Source: Pseudomonas parafulva (lineage in GTDB: Bacteria > Pseudomonadota > Gammaproteobacteria > Pseudomonadales > Pseudomonadaceae). Taken from it: a stretch of 64,000 nt of DNA. The stretch lies in the NCBI RefSeq assembly GCF_002021815.1, contig NZ_CP019952.1:1891001-1955000 (forward strand), written 5' to 3'. This document shows, in pieces, positions 29,537-38,496 of the stretch. Under the pieces are notes generated by a model that saw only the letters and a program-made list of their open reading frames with translations, did not search any database and was not told where the DNA came from. Every line of letters starts with the position of its first letter. Position 1 is the stretch's first letter. Both the position numbers and the translations under genes were made by a program.

Positions 29537-30800
29537 GCCGATATTCGCGCTGATCGACTGCAACGCGTTCTACGCCAGCTGTGAGCGCGTATTTCGGCCC
29601 GATCTGGCGAAGACGCCGATCGTGGTGCTGAGCAACAACGACGGCTGCGTCATTGCCCGGTCCTATGACGCCAAGCCATTCGTGAAAATGGGCGAGCCTT
29701 ATTTTCAGGCGCGGGAAAAACTCCGCCGGCACGGTGTCGTGGCATTCAGTAGCAATTACGCGTTGTATGGCGACATGAGCGAGCGGGTGATGACGCTGAT
29801 CGAATCGATGGTGCCTGCTACCGAGGTCTACAGCATCGACGAATGTTTTGCTGAGCTCACTGGCATGGCCCAAGACCTGACGCTGTTCGGGCACCGGCTG
29901 CGCTTGCGCATCGCCCAGTGCACCGGCATTCCTGTCGGTGTGGGTATCGCACGCACCAAGACCCTGGCCAAGCTGGCCAACCACACTGCCAAGCGGCTGC
30001 AGCGCCACACTGGCGGCGTGGTGGACATCACCGACCCGGTCAAACGGGACTGGGTGCTGCGCAATACTGCGGTCAAGGAGGTGTGGGGCATCGGGCGCAA
30101 GATGACCGCGCACCTGGAGGGCATGGGCATTCGTACGGCAATGGATTTGGCCCGCGCCGATGCCTGGACGTTGCGACAACGCTTCAACGTGGTGGTGGAA
30201 AAAACGGCCAGGGAGCTGGCGGGCACGCCTTGCCTGGAACTGGACGATGTCGATCCGCCCAAGCAGGAAATCTGCAGCAGCCGCATGTTCGGCATGCGCC
30301 TGAGCGAGTTGGCGCCGATCAAGCAGGCGGTGGCCACGTACGTCGGCCGTGCTGCCGAAAAGCTCAGGGCCCAGGGGTCGGTGTGCAAGCGCATGCGGGT
30401 GAGCATCCGCACGGGCATGTTCAACCCGAACGAAGTGCACCATGCCCAAGGCGCCTGGGTGGAGCTTCCCTATCCGACCTGTGACACGCTGCTGCTGACC
30501 CGATTGGCTACCGATGCCGTGGAGCGGATCTTCCGGCCGGGGCTTCGTTACAGCAAGGCGGAGGTGTTGCTGATGGACCTACGTCAACCAGGTGATTTTT
30601 CGGGTGACTTGTTCGCCCCCAGGCAATCGGTGGCGCGCGATCGGCTCATGGAAGTAATGGACAGTATCAATGAGCGTTGGGGCAGGGGAACGGTCCGTGC
30701 GGCCAGCGTGCCAGCCGCACCGGACTGGGGCATGAAACGGGAGATGATGAGCCAGTCCTACACCACCCGAATCGATCAGCTATGGACTGTCAGGGGGTGA
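29526..30800 (+). CDS. umuC: Error-prone DNA polymerase V subunit UmuC (RulB-type)
   Basis: A 424-residue Y-family polymerase for translesion synthesis. Visible are the palm motifs LIDCNAFYASCERVF (about residues 9-23) and YSIDECFAEL (about 100-109, catalytic Asp and Glu), the helix-hairpin-helix region WGIGRKMTAHL and a C-terminal little-finger domain. A clamp-type SGDLFAP lies near residue 360. The start at 29526 lies inside the end of umuD and gives the usual UmuC length. Confidence 0.95.
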   Translation: MRSEPIFALIDCNAFYASCERVFRPDLAKTPIVVLSNNDGCVIARSYDAKPFVKMGEPYFQAREKLRRHGVVAFSSNYALYGDMSERVMTLIESMVPATEVYSIDECFAELTGMAQDLTLFGHRLRLRIAQCTGIPVGVGIARTKTLAKLANHTAKRLQRHTGGVVDITDPVKRDWVLRNTAVKEVWGIGRKMTAHLEGMGIRTAMDLARADAWTLRQRFNVVVEKTARELAGTPCLELDDVDPPKQEICSSRMFGMRLSELAPIKQAVATYVGRAAEKLRAQGSVCKRMRVSIRTGMFNPNEVHHAQGAWVELPYPTCDTLLLTRLATDAVERIFRPGLRYSKAEVLLMDLRQPGDFSGDLFAPRQSVARDRLMEVMDSINERWGRGTVRAASVPAAPDWGMKREMMSQSYTTRIDQLWTVRG

Positions 30801-31007
30801 GCGGGAGGTGGCTCGACTTCGGCGAACTGGCGCAAACTTAAGCTTACGGCTGCCGGATTGTCTGACAATGGCGATTGCGCCCGCAGTTTTGTCCGTTCAT
30901 GCCTGAAAAAAACGATCAACGCCGTGTCGCAGTAATCGCTTTCTTTCAGATTTGACTGATATATTTCGCCCCTTGCCGCAGTGTGGCTCAATATTCAGCA
31001 GGTTTTA

Positions 31008-31703
31008 ATGAAACACGTTAGCGCGTCTGGCCTTGAGGCCTCTCATCCGCCGGTACAAGCCATTCTGAGTGCTCCTGGGATGTGGGTAGAGCCGCCAAAT
31101 ATCCGCAGGGGCGGCGAGAGCGGTGTATTGAAGGTCGAGCTCGACGGCTTCACGTTCTACAAGAAGCAGCAGGTCGGCCATATCTACCGCAGCCTGGTCC
31201 ACCCATTCGGCTATCCTACGGTGGCCCGTGAGGCCAAGGCGCTGCGTGCCGCTGCCGCGCTGGGCGTCGCTACGCCGTTACTGCTGCACAGTGACGTCCA
31301 CAAGCAGGACGGTGAGTGGCGTGCGGTGATGGTCACGGCAGGGCTGGACGGGTATGTATCGCTTGAAGACTTCTACCTCCAAGGCCTGGACAAGACCATC
31401 GAGCCCAAGCTGCACCACGATATTCTCGAAGCGTATGGGCGTGCGCTGGCCACGCTGAATCTCGGGCGTTGGCAGCATGGTTGCCTGTATTTGAAGCATG
31501 TGTTCGTCGCCTTCGACGAGTCTGGCATCAAGATCGCGCTGCTGGATTTCGAAAAGGCCAGGCAGCGGCTGACCGCGATGAAAGCTAGCCGTCACGACTT
31601 ACGACAGGTCAAGCGCAGGTCTGACTGGGCACCGACCGAATGGGAGGCATTTTGCAGGGGGTATCGGCAAGTGTTCGGCATGGATGTGGAGCGATTTCTC
31701 TGA
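31008..31703 (+). CDS. InaA-family lipopolysaccharide kinase-like protein
   Basis: A 231-residue kinase-fold protein of the InaA group. It has a nucleotide-binding strand region (GESGVLKVELDGFTFYKKQ), a truncated catalytic loop (NLGRWQHGCLYLKHVFV, with His in place of the usual HxDxxxxN order) and LLDFEKARQRL as the metal-binding DFE motif. InaA responds to weak acids in E. coli; enzymatic role here is unknown. Start at 31008 is preferred to 30981. It precedes hcnABC but is separated by 180 bases. Confidence 0.8.
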   Translation: MKHVSASGLEASHPPVQAILSAPGMWVEPPNIRRGGESGVLKVELDGFTFYKKQQVGHIYRSLVHPFGYPTVAREAKALRAAAALGVATPLLLHSDVHKQDGEWRAVMVTAGLDGYVSLEDFYLQGLDKTIEPKLHHDILEAYGRALATLNLGRWQHGCLYLKHVFVAFDESGIKIALLDFEKARQRLTAMKASRHDLRQVKRRSDWAPTEWEAFCRGYRQVFGMDVERFL

Positions 31704-31865
31704 CGCCATGTTAGAAGTGTCAGGGGTTTTGAAGCGCTGATTCCACTGGTAGAAGGCGACTTCGCTTACAGACGTTTCTCACCAAGTGGCAAGGTTGCGT
31801 CGTAAAACCCCGTCCCAGGTCAATTTTTCGGCCTGACGCCTCCCGTAGTCTGTCTGTCTTTCAAT

Positions 31866-31874
31866 CACGGAAGG
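31866..31874 (+). promoter_or_regulatory. RsmA/CsrA-type GGA site over the hcnA ribosome binding site
   Basis: CACGGAAG (31866-31873) fits the CANGGANG core of Rsm binding sites and overlaps GGAAGG, the apparent ribosome binding site of hcnA 13 bases before its ATG. Known hcnA leaders in P. protegens are repressed through such a site. Confidence 0.6.
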
Positions 31875-31887
31875 CAGACGACATTTC

Positions 31888-32193
31888 ATGGAACGAACCC
31901 TCGATATACAGCCACTCCCGGCTGAACAAATCCCCCTTTCCATCAATGGCACTGCCGTGACTGCCGCCCCTGGCGAAACGGTTCTGAGTGTGCTCAATGC
32001 CGTGGGCGTGCGTCAGCTCGCCCTCAACGACCATGGCCAAGTCAGTGGCGCCTTCTGCGGCATGGGGGTGTGCCATTGCTGTCTGGTCGCTATCGACGGA
32101 CGCCCCAAGCGGCGCGCTTGTCAGACGCTGGTGCGGGCTGGCATGCGCATCGAAACCCAGGTCAATGCGGTTGTCGGGGAGGCGCGGGTATGA
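31888..32193 (+). CDS. hcnA: Hydrogen cyanide synthase subunit HcnA
   Basis: A 101-residue 2Fe-2S ferredoxin-like subunit. The cluster ligands are in FCGMGVCHCCLV (about residues 56-67), with a later Cys in RRACQT. HcnA works with HcnB and HcnC to oxidise glycine to HCN and CO2, passing electrons to the respiratory chain at the inner membrane. The wording DIQPL near the start and KRRACQTLV matches Pseudomonas HcnA. It overlaps hcnB by four bases (ATGA). Alternative: small subunit of a D-hydroxyproline dehydrogenase, less likely by length and sequence. Confidence 0.85.
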   Translation: MERTLDIQPLPAEQIPLSINGTAVTAAPGETVLSVLNAVGVRQLALNDHGQVSGAFCGMGVCHCCLVAIDGRPKRRACQTLVRAGMRIETQVNAVVGEARV

Positions 32194-33584
32194 GTGGGCA
32201 TCCAGTCATTGTCGGAGGGGGCTCGGCGGGGATGGCTGCCGCCATCGAGCTGGCGGACGCGGGCGTGCGCTGCACGCTGATCGACGAGGCATCGCGCCCC
32301 GGCGGGGTGGTCTATCGTGGCCCGCTGCGCGCAGGTGTCGACCTGGGCTACCTGGGCGCTCGTTACAGCAAGGCCCTGGGTAAACTGCACACCGACTTCG
32401 CCGCCCGTGCGCAGTCTATCGACCTGCGGCTCAATAGCCGCGTCGTGGGCGGTGATGACCGTAGCCTGGTAGTGCTCGACGAGCAGGAGCAGTTGCAGCC
32501 GCTGGCCTTCGAGCAGCTGATCCTGGCAGCCGGTTGCCATGAGCGCAATGTGCCGTTTCCAGGCTGGACCCTGCCGGGCGTCATTCTGCTCGGCGGGTTG
32601 CAACTGCAGATCAAAAGTAACGTGGTCAAGCCACTGGGCACGACCCTGATCGCTGGCACAGGCCCTTTACTGCCGTTGGTTGCCTGTCAGTTGCACGCCG
32701 CCGGTGCCAAGGTGGCGGGTGTGTACGAGGCCTGTGCGTTCAACCGTATCGCGCGCCAGAGCCTGGCGCTGATGAACAAGCCCCAGCTGTTCCTCGACGG
32801 CCTGAGCATGCTGGCCTACCTGAAGTTGCACGGCATTCCCATGCACTACGGCTGGGGCGTGGTCCAGGCGCGGGGCGAAGGTGAGTTGGCCGAAGTCAGC
32901 GTGGCGCCCTACGACGATGCCTGGAGGGCGGACATGACCCAGGTGCGCCGCGAGTCGGTGCAGACGCTGGCGGTAGGCTACGGCTTCATTCCGCGTACGC
33001 AGCTCAGCCAGCAATTGGGCCTTGCCCATGGCTACAGCACCGATGGCTATCTGCGCGCCGAGTGCAACGTATGGCAGCAAAGCAGCCTGGAACATATTCA
33101 CCTGGCAGGCGACATGGCCGGCATCCGCGGCGGGGAGGCGGCCATGCTGACCGGGCGCATCGCGGCTGTGTCAATTCTGCAGCAGCGTGGCGTGCTGAAC
33201 GCCGCGCAGGCCATTGAACGGCGCGAGCGTTACCTGGGCCAGTTGGCAGGCATCAAGCGTTTCCGCTCCGGCGTCGAGCGCTATACCGCGCGGGGGCCAG
33301 CGCAGGTCGAGTTGCCACAGGCTGACACAGTGATTTGCCGCTGTGAGCAGGTGACGCGCGACGCCATTGATCTGGCATTGGAGCAGGGGGTTCAAGACAT
33401 GGCCGGGCTGAAGATGCGCACGCGGGTGAGCATGGGGGATTGCCAGGGGCGCATGTGCGTGGGCTATTGCAGCGATCGACTGCGCGCCGCCACTGGCCGC
33501 GCTGACGTAGGTTGGTTGCGTCCTCGATTCCCAGTAGACCCGGTACCGTTTTCGGCATTCAAGCACGTGGGCACGGAGGCCTGA
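32190..33584 (+). CDS. hcnB: Hydrogen cyanide synthase subunit HcnB
   Basis: A 464-residue flavoprotein of the same length as HcnB. It has an N-terminal VGGGSAGMAAAIEL dinucleotide fold, ASRPGGVVYRGPLRAG, a second nucleotide motif (AGTGPLLPLVA, about residue 155) and a C-terminal cysteine cluster (CRCEQVTRD ... GDCQGRMCVGYC, about 385-430) that may bind another Fe-S centre. The end, VGWLRPRFPVDPVPFSAF, is as in HcnB. Start at 32190 overlaps hcnA; one base separates its stop from hcnC. Confidence 0.87.
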   Translation: MSGHPVIVGGGSAGMAAAIELADAGVRCTLIDEASRPGGVVYRGPLRAGVDLGYLGARYSKALGKLHTDFAARAQSIDLRLNSRVVGGDDRSLVVLDEQEQLQPLAFEQLILAAGCHERNVPFPGWTLPGVILLGGLQLQIKSNVVKPLGTTLIAGTGPLLPLVACQLHAAGAKVAGVYEACAFNRIARQSLALMNKPQLFLDGLSMLAYLKLHGIPMHYGWGVVQARGEGELAEVSVAPYDDAWRADMTQVRRESVQTLAVGYGFIPRTQLSQQLGLAHGYSTDGYLRAECNVWQQSSLEHIHLAGDMAGIRGGEAAMLTGRIAAVSILQQRGVLNAAQAIERRERYLGQLAGIKRFRSGVERYTARGPAQVELPQADTVICRCEQVTRDAIDLALEQGVQDMAGLKMRTRVSMGDCQGRMCVGYCSDRLRAATGRADVGWLRPRFPVDPVPFSAFKHVGTEA

Positions 33585-33585
33585 C

Positions 33586-34824
33586 ATGAACAAGACCTAT
33601 GACATCGTGATTGCCGGTGCCGGTGTAATTGGCGCGTCCTGCGCGTACCAGCTGTCCAAGCGCGGCAACCTGCGCATCGCCCTGATCGACGACAAGCGCC
33701 CCGGCAATGCCACGCGTGCCTCGGCAGGTGGGCTATGGGCCATTGGCGAATCGGTGGGCCTGGGCTGTGGGGTGATTTTCTTTCGCATGCTGTCTTCCCA
33801 GGCCAAGCGCCAGGCCCATGGCGCGGCGGTGGCCGTGGACTCGAGCACACCGCATATCCTGCCGCAATGCTTCTTCGATCTGGCGCTTGAGTCCAACGCG
33901 CTTTACCCGCAACTGCACCAGGAGTTGATCGAGCGCCACGGGATGGACTTCAAGTTCGAGCGCACTGGGCTCAAGTACGTGATCCAGGACGATGAAGATC
34001 AGCTTTATGCCGAACACATCGTCAAGCACATCCCTCACCTGCAGTCACAGATCCGTTGGCTTGACCGCCAGGCACTGCGCAAGGCGGAGCCATCGATCAC
34101 CGAAAGCGCGCACGGTGCGCTGGAGTTTCTCTGTGACCACCAGCTCAGCCCGTTTCGCCTTGGCGACGCGTACATGGAAGGCGCGCGGCAAAATGGCGTC
34201 GATCTGTATCTCAACACACGTGTCACCGACGTGTTGCACCAAGGCGGACGCATCAAAGGGGTTCGTACCGAACAGGCCGGTGACTTCCATTGCGACACGC
34301 TGATCAATGCGGCCGGCGCCTGGGCCGCCGAATTGAGTGAGTGGGCCACGGGCACCTCCATCCCCGTCAAACCCGTCAAGGGGCAGATCGTATTGACCGA
34401 GCGCCTACCCAAGCTGCTTGATGGCTGCATCACCACCAGTGACTGCTACATGGCGCAGAAGGACAATGGGGAGATTCTCATCGGGAGTACCACCGAGGAG
34501 AAAGGCTTCGATGTCACCACGACCTTCCCGGAGATAAGCAGCTTGGTCCAGGGCGCCATACGCTGCATGCCGGCACTCGAACAGGTCAACCTCAAGCGTA
34601 CCTGGGCCGGCCTGCGGCCAGGCTCGCCCGATGAGCTACCCATCCTCGGGCCCGTGGATGACATGCAGGGTTACTTCAACGCCTGCGGGCATTTCCGCAC
34701 CGGGGTGCTGACCTCGGCGATCACGGGGGTAATGCTGGACAAGGTGATCCACGAGGAGGCGTTGCCATTGGACATCACCCCGTTTCTGGCGGAGCGGTTC
34801 AGCAAGGCGGCAATGCCGGCATGA
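33586..34824 (+). CDS. hcnC: Hydrogen cyanide synthase subunit HcnC
   Basis: A 412-residue FAD-dependent amine oxidase (DAO fold), the glycine-oxidising subunit. It has the GAGVIGASCAYQL dinucleotide motif (about residues 11-23), ASAGGLWAIGESVGLGC as in HcnC, and a C-terminal flavin motif AGLRPGSPDELPILG (about 340-355). Together with the upstream genes it makes a complete hcnABC operon with tight spacing. The ATG at 33586 follows the hcnB stop by one base with an internal GGAGG upstream. Confidence 0.87.
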   Translation: MNKTYDIVIAGAGVIGASCAYQLSKRGNLRIALIDDKRPGNATRASAGGLWAIGESVGLGCGVIFFRMLSSQAKRQAHGAAVAVDSSTPHILPQCFFDLALESNALYPQLHQELIERHGMDFKFERTGLKYVIQDDEDQLYAEHIVKHIPHLQSQIRWLDRQALRKAEPSITESAHGALEFLCDHQLSPFRLGDAYMEGARQNGVDLYLNTRVTDVLHQGGRIKGVRTEQAGDFHCDTLINAAGAWAAELSEWATGTSIPVKPVKGQIVLTERLPKLLDGCITTSDCYMAQKDNGEILIGSTTEEKGFDVTTTFPEISSLVQGAIRCMPALEQVNLKRTWAGLRPGSPDELPILGPVDDMQGYFNACGHFRTGVLTSAITGVMLDKVIHEEALPLDITPFLAERFSKAAMPA

Positions 34825-34948
34825 GAGGGGCTGGCGGGTCGTGTGAAAGCGGCTCGCCAGGCTGTGCGTCAGGCAATGCATTAAAATGTGGCTACTCGGT
34901 TGACCCATGGCAAAGGGTGCGGCAGGCAGTGAAGCGCAAGCTATGGAT

Positions 34949-35383
34949 TCAAGAGGTCGCCGCCAGCCACTGAAGGGTCAGCTCAGTGGCACCGGTGTGT
35001 TCATCTTCACCATGGGCCACGATTGAAAAGCCAGAACGTTGGTAGAACGCGACCGCGCTTTCATTAGCGCTGTACACCTTCAATTCCAGGCGTGCCGAGC
35101 GCTGCTTGGCGTAGTCGAGCAGGCGGCTACCGATGCCCATGCCTTGTGACGCAGGCGCGACGAACAGCGCAGCTACCGTTTCCCCGAGTAGAGAAATGAA
35201 GCCCTCGACGGTTGCGTGCTGCTCGAAGACGAACGTCTCCGAAGCGGGCAGGTAAACAATCCGCATCGCTTCGAGCTGGCCCTCCCAGAAGGCGCGAGGC
35301 ACGAAGTGGTGAGCTTGGACCGATGCATCGAGCCAGATCTGCAGTAACGCATCGGTATCCGGCAGTACATAGGGGCGTAGCAT
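34949..35383 (-). CDS. GNAT N-acetyltransferase
   Basis: A 144-residue single-domain acetyltransferase. The acetyl-CoA pyrophosphate loop is SQGMGIGSRLLDYA (about residues 92-105), preceded by strand VAALFVAPA, and the last strand region is AVAFYQRSGFSIV. It resembles YiaC/YjaB-type proteins; the acceptor is unknown. GGAGG lies seven bases before the ATG at 35383, chosen over the open frame to 35440. Convergent with hcnC. Confidence 0.85.
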   Translation of the reverse strand: MLRPYVLPDTDALLQIWLDASVQAHHFVPRAFWEGQLEAMRIVYLPASETFVFEQHATVEGFISLLGETVAALFVAPASQGMGIGSRLLDYAKQRSARLELKVYSANESAVAFYQRSGFSIVAHGEDEHTGATELTLQWLAATS

Positions 35384-35455
35384 GTCATGACCTCCTGTTT
35401 GACGCCGCAGGACCCTAAGCGACCCTAACGTCAAACGCAAGTTGACGTGCGCCTA

Positions 35456-36493
35456 TTACTGATCTGCACCTGACAATTCCTGCCGCACGATTGCAGCACC
35501 CGCACTTAGGGCCCGCAACTTGCCTTGGGCAACCGAGCGGGGCAGGGGCGCCATGCCGCAATTGGTGCAGGGGTAGAGCTTGTCGGCGTCAACGAATGCC
35601 AGCGCCTTGCGCAATGTATCGGCAACGGCTTCGGGTGTTTCGACAGCGTGCGTGGCCACATCGATTGCGCCGACCATGACTTTCTTGCCGCGGATCAACT
35701 CGATAAGGTCCATGGGCACGCGCGAGTTCTGGCATTCCAACGACACGATGTCGATGCTGGATTTCTGAAGTTTGGGAAATGCCTTTTCATACTGGCGCCA
35801 CTCGGTACCCAACGTTTTCTTCCAGTCAGTGTTGGCCTTGATCCCGTACCCGTAGCAGATATGCACGGCTGTCTCGCACTTGAGGCCTTCCAATGCCCGC
35901 TCGAGCGTGGCAATGCCCCAGTCGTTCACTTCATCGAAGAACACGTTGAAGGCGGGCTCGTCGAACTGGATGATGTCGACACCCGCAGCTTCCAACTCTC
36001 TGGCTTCCTGGTTGAGCAGTACGGCAAACTCCCACGCGAGCTTCTCGCGACTCTTGTAGTGGCTGTCGTACAGCGTGTCGATCATGGTCATGGGCCCTGG
36101 GAGCGCCCACTTGATGGGCTGTCGAGTCTGCTTACGCAGGAACCTGGCATCGTCGACGAATACTGACTTGCGCCTGGCGACCGTACCCACCACTGTCGGG
36201 ACGCTGGCGTCGTAGCGATCACGAATGCGTACAGTCTGCCGATTCTCGAAGTCCACGCCGCTCAAGTGTTCGATGAAGGTGGTCACGAAATGTTGGCGCG
36301 TCTGTTCGCCGTCACTGACGATGTCTATCCCAGCGCTCGACTGCTCCTGCAGCGCCAGGCACAGTGCGTCCTGCTTGCCTTCTAGCAGGGCATCGCCGTG
36401 CAGTTTCCAAGGCGACCAGAGGGTTTCGGGCTGAGCGAGCCAGGTCGGCTTAGGCAGGCTGCCAGCGGTAGAGGTGGGAAGCAATTTGTTCAT
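35456..36493 (-). CDS. mesD: Core-MetE methionine synthase MesD
   Basis: A 345-residue protein equal to the catalytic C-terminal half of MetE, without the folate-binding N-terminal half. Zinc ligands expected of the family are seen as His/Cys in AVHICYGYG (about 210), with the last Cys in YPCTNCGMAPL (about 318). In the MesD group, methionine synthesis needs the partner MesX and oxygen, and the methyl donor is not methyl-tetrahydrofolate. The mesX gene lies 27 bases upstream on the same strand, which supports MesD over other core-MetE types. Confidence 0.87.
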   Translation of the reverse strand: MNKLLPTSTAGSLPKPTWLAQPETLWSPWKLHGDALLEGKQDALCLALQEQSSAGIDIVSDGEQTRQHFVTTFIEHLSGVDFENRQTVRIRDRYDASVPTVVGTVARRKSVFVDDARFLRKQTRQPIKWALPGPMTMIDTLYDSHYKSREKLAWEFAVLLNQEARELEAAGVDIIQFDEPAFNVFFDEVNDWGIATLERALEGLKCETAVHICYGYGIKANTDWKKTLGTEWRQYEKAFPKLQKSSIDIVSLECQNSRVPMDLIELIRGKKVMVGAIDVATHAVETPEAVADTLRKALAFVDADKLYPCTNCGMAPLPRSVAQGKLRALSAGAAIVRQELSGADQ

Positions 36494-36520
36494 GAAATTC
36501 GACCTTGTGCGAAGAGGCGA

Positions 36521-37507
36521 TCAGTCTGCGAAGTGTGCAGACCATTGTTCGAGCAGCATGTGATAAGGCTTGATGAAGTGGGCTTCAGCAAACTTTCCTT
36601 GTTCAATGGCCAAACGGCTGCGCTCTTCACGGTCGTAAACAATGCGCGTCAAGGAGTAGTCTTCGTGTTGCAAGCTGGGCTGATAGGTGGCGCCAGCCGT
36701 TGCATTGGCGTTATAAATCTCGGGGCGATAGATTTTCTGAAAAGTCTCCATCGTGCTCAGGCTGCTGATCAGCTCCAAGGGGGTGTAGTCATTGAGCAAG
36801 TCGCCGGAAAAGTACAAGGCCAGCGGCGCCCTGTTGCCGGCAGGCATGAAATAACGAACACGCAAGCCCATTTTCTGGAAATACGCATCGGTCAAAGAAT
36901 ATTCGTCTTGCCGGTATTCGTACCCTAATACGGGGTGGTAATGCCCCGTGCGCTCATAGGTTCTGCTACTTGACACGCTCAGGCAAATGACCGGCGGCTT
37001 GATGAAGGTTTGTTGGTAAACGGTTGAGCCCACAAACCCTTTGAAAAGTTTGCCGTGGAGCGCTCCAAAATCGGCAGGGGCACTGAAGTTTGGGCGATGA
37101 GCGTTATAGGCGGGCAGCACAATACTGAAATCATAATCGCGCACGTAGGACGAAAAGTTGTTGCCGACTACACCCGGTAAACGCTTGCCTGCATGATGAT
37201 CGATCACCGTAGTGGACAGTATTTCGATCAAGGGCAGCAGCGTATTCGTGACCCCGGCTGTGAAATGCATGTGCACCGATACGATATCCAGTTCCACGGT
37301 GTAGCGGTCACCGGCAGGGTTATCCCAGTGCGCCAGCGCGTTGAAGCGATTATTGATCATGTCCAGTGTTTGGCGAAGGTTCTGTTCGCGGCGCGAACCC
37401 CTGGCCAGGTTGGCAAAGTTTGTGGTCAGCCGCGTGTTTTGGCACGGGCAATAATGTTCGTCAAAGCGCGTGCGTTTGAGCGAGTAGGTAATGTTCTGAG
37501 GCGTCAT
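36521..37507 (-). CDS. mesX: MesX, DUF1852 partner of MesD
   Basis: A 328-residue DUF1852 protein. No classical cofactor motif is visible, but it is rich in His, Tyr and Asp (FDEHYCPC, DHHAGKRLPGVVGNN, TGHYHPVLGYEYRQDEYSL), as for a metal-dependent oxygenase-like enzyme. Genetic work in other bacteria showed that DUF1852 (MesX) is needed with MesD for folate-independent methionine synthesis in air. It is first in a two-gene unit. No strong ribosome binding site precedes the ATG. Confidence 0.87.
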   Translation of the reverse strand: MTPQNITYSLKRTRFDEHYCPCQNTRLTTNFANLARGSRREQNLRQTLDMINNRFNALAHWDNPAGDRYTVELDIVSVHMHFTAGVTNTLLPLIEILSTTVIDHHAGKRLPGVVGNNFSSYVRDYDFSIVLPAYNAHRPNFSAPADFGALHGKLFKGFVGSTVYQQTFIKPPVICLSVSSSRTYERTGHYHPVLGYEYRQDEYSLTDAYFQKMGLRVRYFMPAGNRAPLALYFSGDLLNDYTPLELISSLSTMETFQKIYRPEIYNANATAGATYQPSLQHEDYSLTRIVYDREERSRLAIEQGKFAEAHFIKPYHMLLEQWSAHFAD

Positions 37508-37636
37508 GAGTATTGAGGTCCACTCGTCGAGTCTGTCCCTGTAAAGTTGGGACCATCTTAGAGTGAGCGCACCCGTGTCCCTACTGAATTGATTTCAGCA
37601 CAGGATCAAGACTGCTCATGAAGCCAGGCGCGCGTG

Positions 37637-37873
37637 TCAGCCTTCAGGAAGGCTGACACCACAGACAAATTCGTTCGAGCCCAGGCGATGAGCGCCATAT
37701 TCCACCACATACCCCGCCCCTCGGCGCTGGGCTTCGATATAGGCCGTACGCTGATCAGCGTAAACGTCGACAAAGTGCCACGGATGACGGTCTCTCAATA
37801 CGCCCCACCCCAGTACCCACCCTGGATTGTAAGGATCGGCAGGCAGGTTCCTCGTAAGACTACGGACACTCAT
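37637..37873 (-). CDS. Hypothetical protein (78 aa)
   Basis: A 78-residue, Trp/Tyr-rich soluble protein (NPGWVLGWGVLRDRHPWHFVDVYAD then AYIEAQRRGAGYVVEYG). AGGAG precedes the ATG at 37873. It is probably linked with the next upstream small gene. No family recognised. Confidence 0.6.
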   Translation of the reverse strand: MSVRSLTRNLPADPYNPGWVLGWGVLRDRHPWHFVDVYADQRTAYIEAQRRGAGYVVEYGAHRLGSNEFVCGVSLPEG

Positions 37874-37909
37874 CCGAAACTCCTGTATTGAACGGTTGAA
37901 TTAATGGGC

Positions 37910-38131
37910 TCAACAGGTGTAGAGGATGGTGTAGGACGCATCACACTTGGGTACGATTACGACTGGTTTTTCGAACAACAGGTTGCCGTGAGTGCTTGTT
38001 TTGAAGTGCGCCTTCTCCAGACACTCCCATAGGCCCAAATCATGTATTTCAATGCGCGTGGCAACCCGCGCCTGGCGGCTGAGTTCATCTTGAATTCGTT
38101 CGACAACATCGCGCGCTTCTTCTTCTGTCAT
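37910..38131 (-). CDS. Hypothetical protein (73 aa)
   Basis: A 73-residue protein starting MTEEEARDVVERIQDELSRQ, an amphipathic helix, followed by a beta-rich half with two cysteines. AGGAGCC precedes the ATG at 38131, preferred to the longer frame from 38272. It lies 36 bases before the 78-residue gene, so the two may form a unit. Function unknown. Confidence 0.6.
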   Translation of the reverse strand: MTEEEARDVVERIQDELSRQARVATRIEIHDLGLWECLEKAHFKTSTHGNLLFEKPVVIVPKCDASYTILYTC

Positions 38132-38496
38132 GACAATGGCTCCTGTTGAATCAGAGACGTCCACGTTCCGTGGATTCTGGACCGGGAACGGGGATGCCTG
38201 TTTAAGTAGAGCGCAATATGTGGCCCTTGGTGACCTTCTCCGACGAACGTAACAGACCTGATAGCTGTTCAAGGCCGGCGTAGATCAGGGCTGATGTGAT
38301 GTCGGGACAGATAAACACAGCAAGGACTGCTAGTCTCAAGGTACCTGTTGATCGCTTTGGCTGAACCTCGCGCGGCAGTAGGGGTCATCAAGTAGGAGAC
38401 CCACGATTTATTGCGTTTTGCGTTGCCAGTTTCTGAAAGGTTGGCTCGCTATGATCAGGCTCATCAGGTGAACACCTTCCGCAAAGGAGTCAGGCA
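38132..38496. other. Intergenic stretch without recognised gene
   Basis: About 365 bases between two divergent small genes. It must hold both promoters. I saw no hairpin, operator or RNA gene that I can support. Confidence 0.5.

Noticed and set aside
31740..31887. ANR (FNR-type) box upstream of hcnA
   Set aside because: Only half-site-like words (GTCAA) found; no TTGAT-N4-ATCAA with acceptable match.
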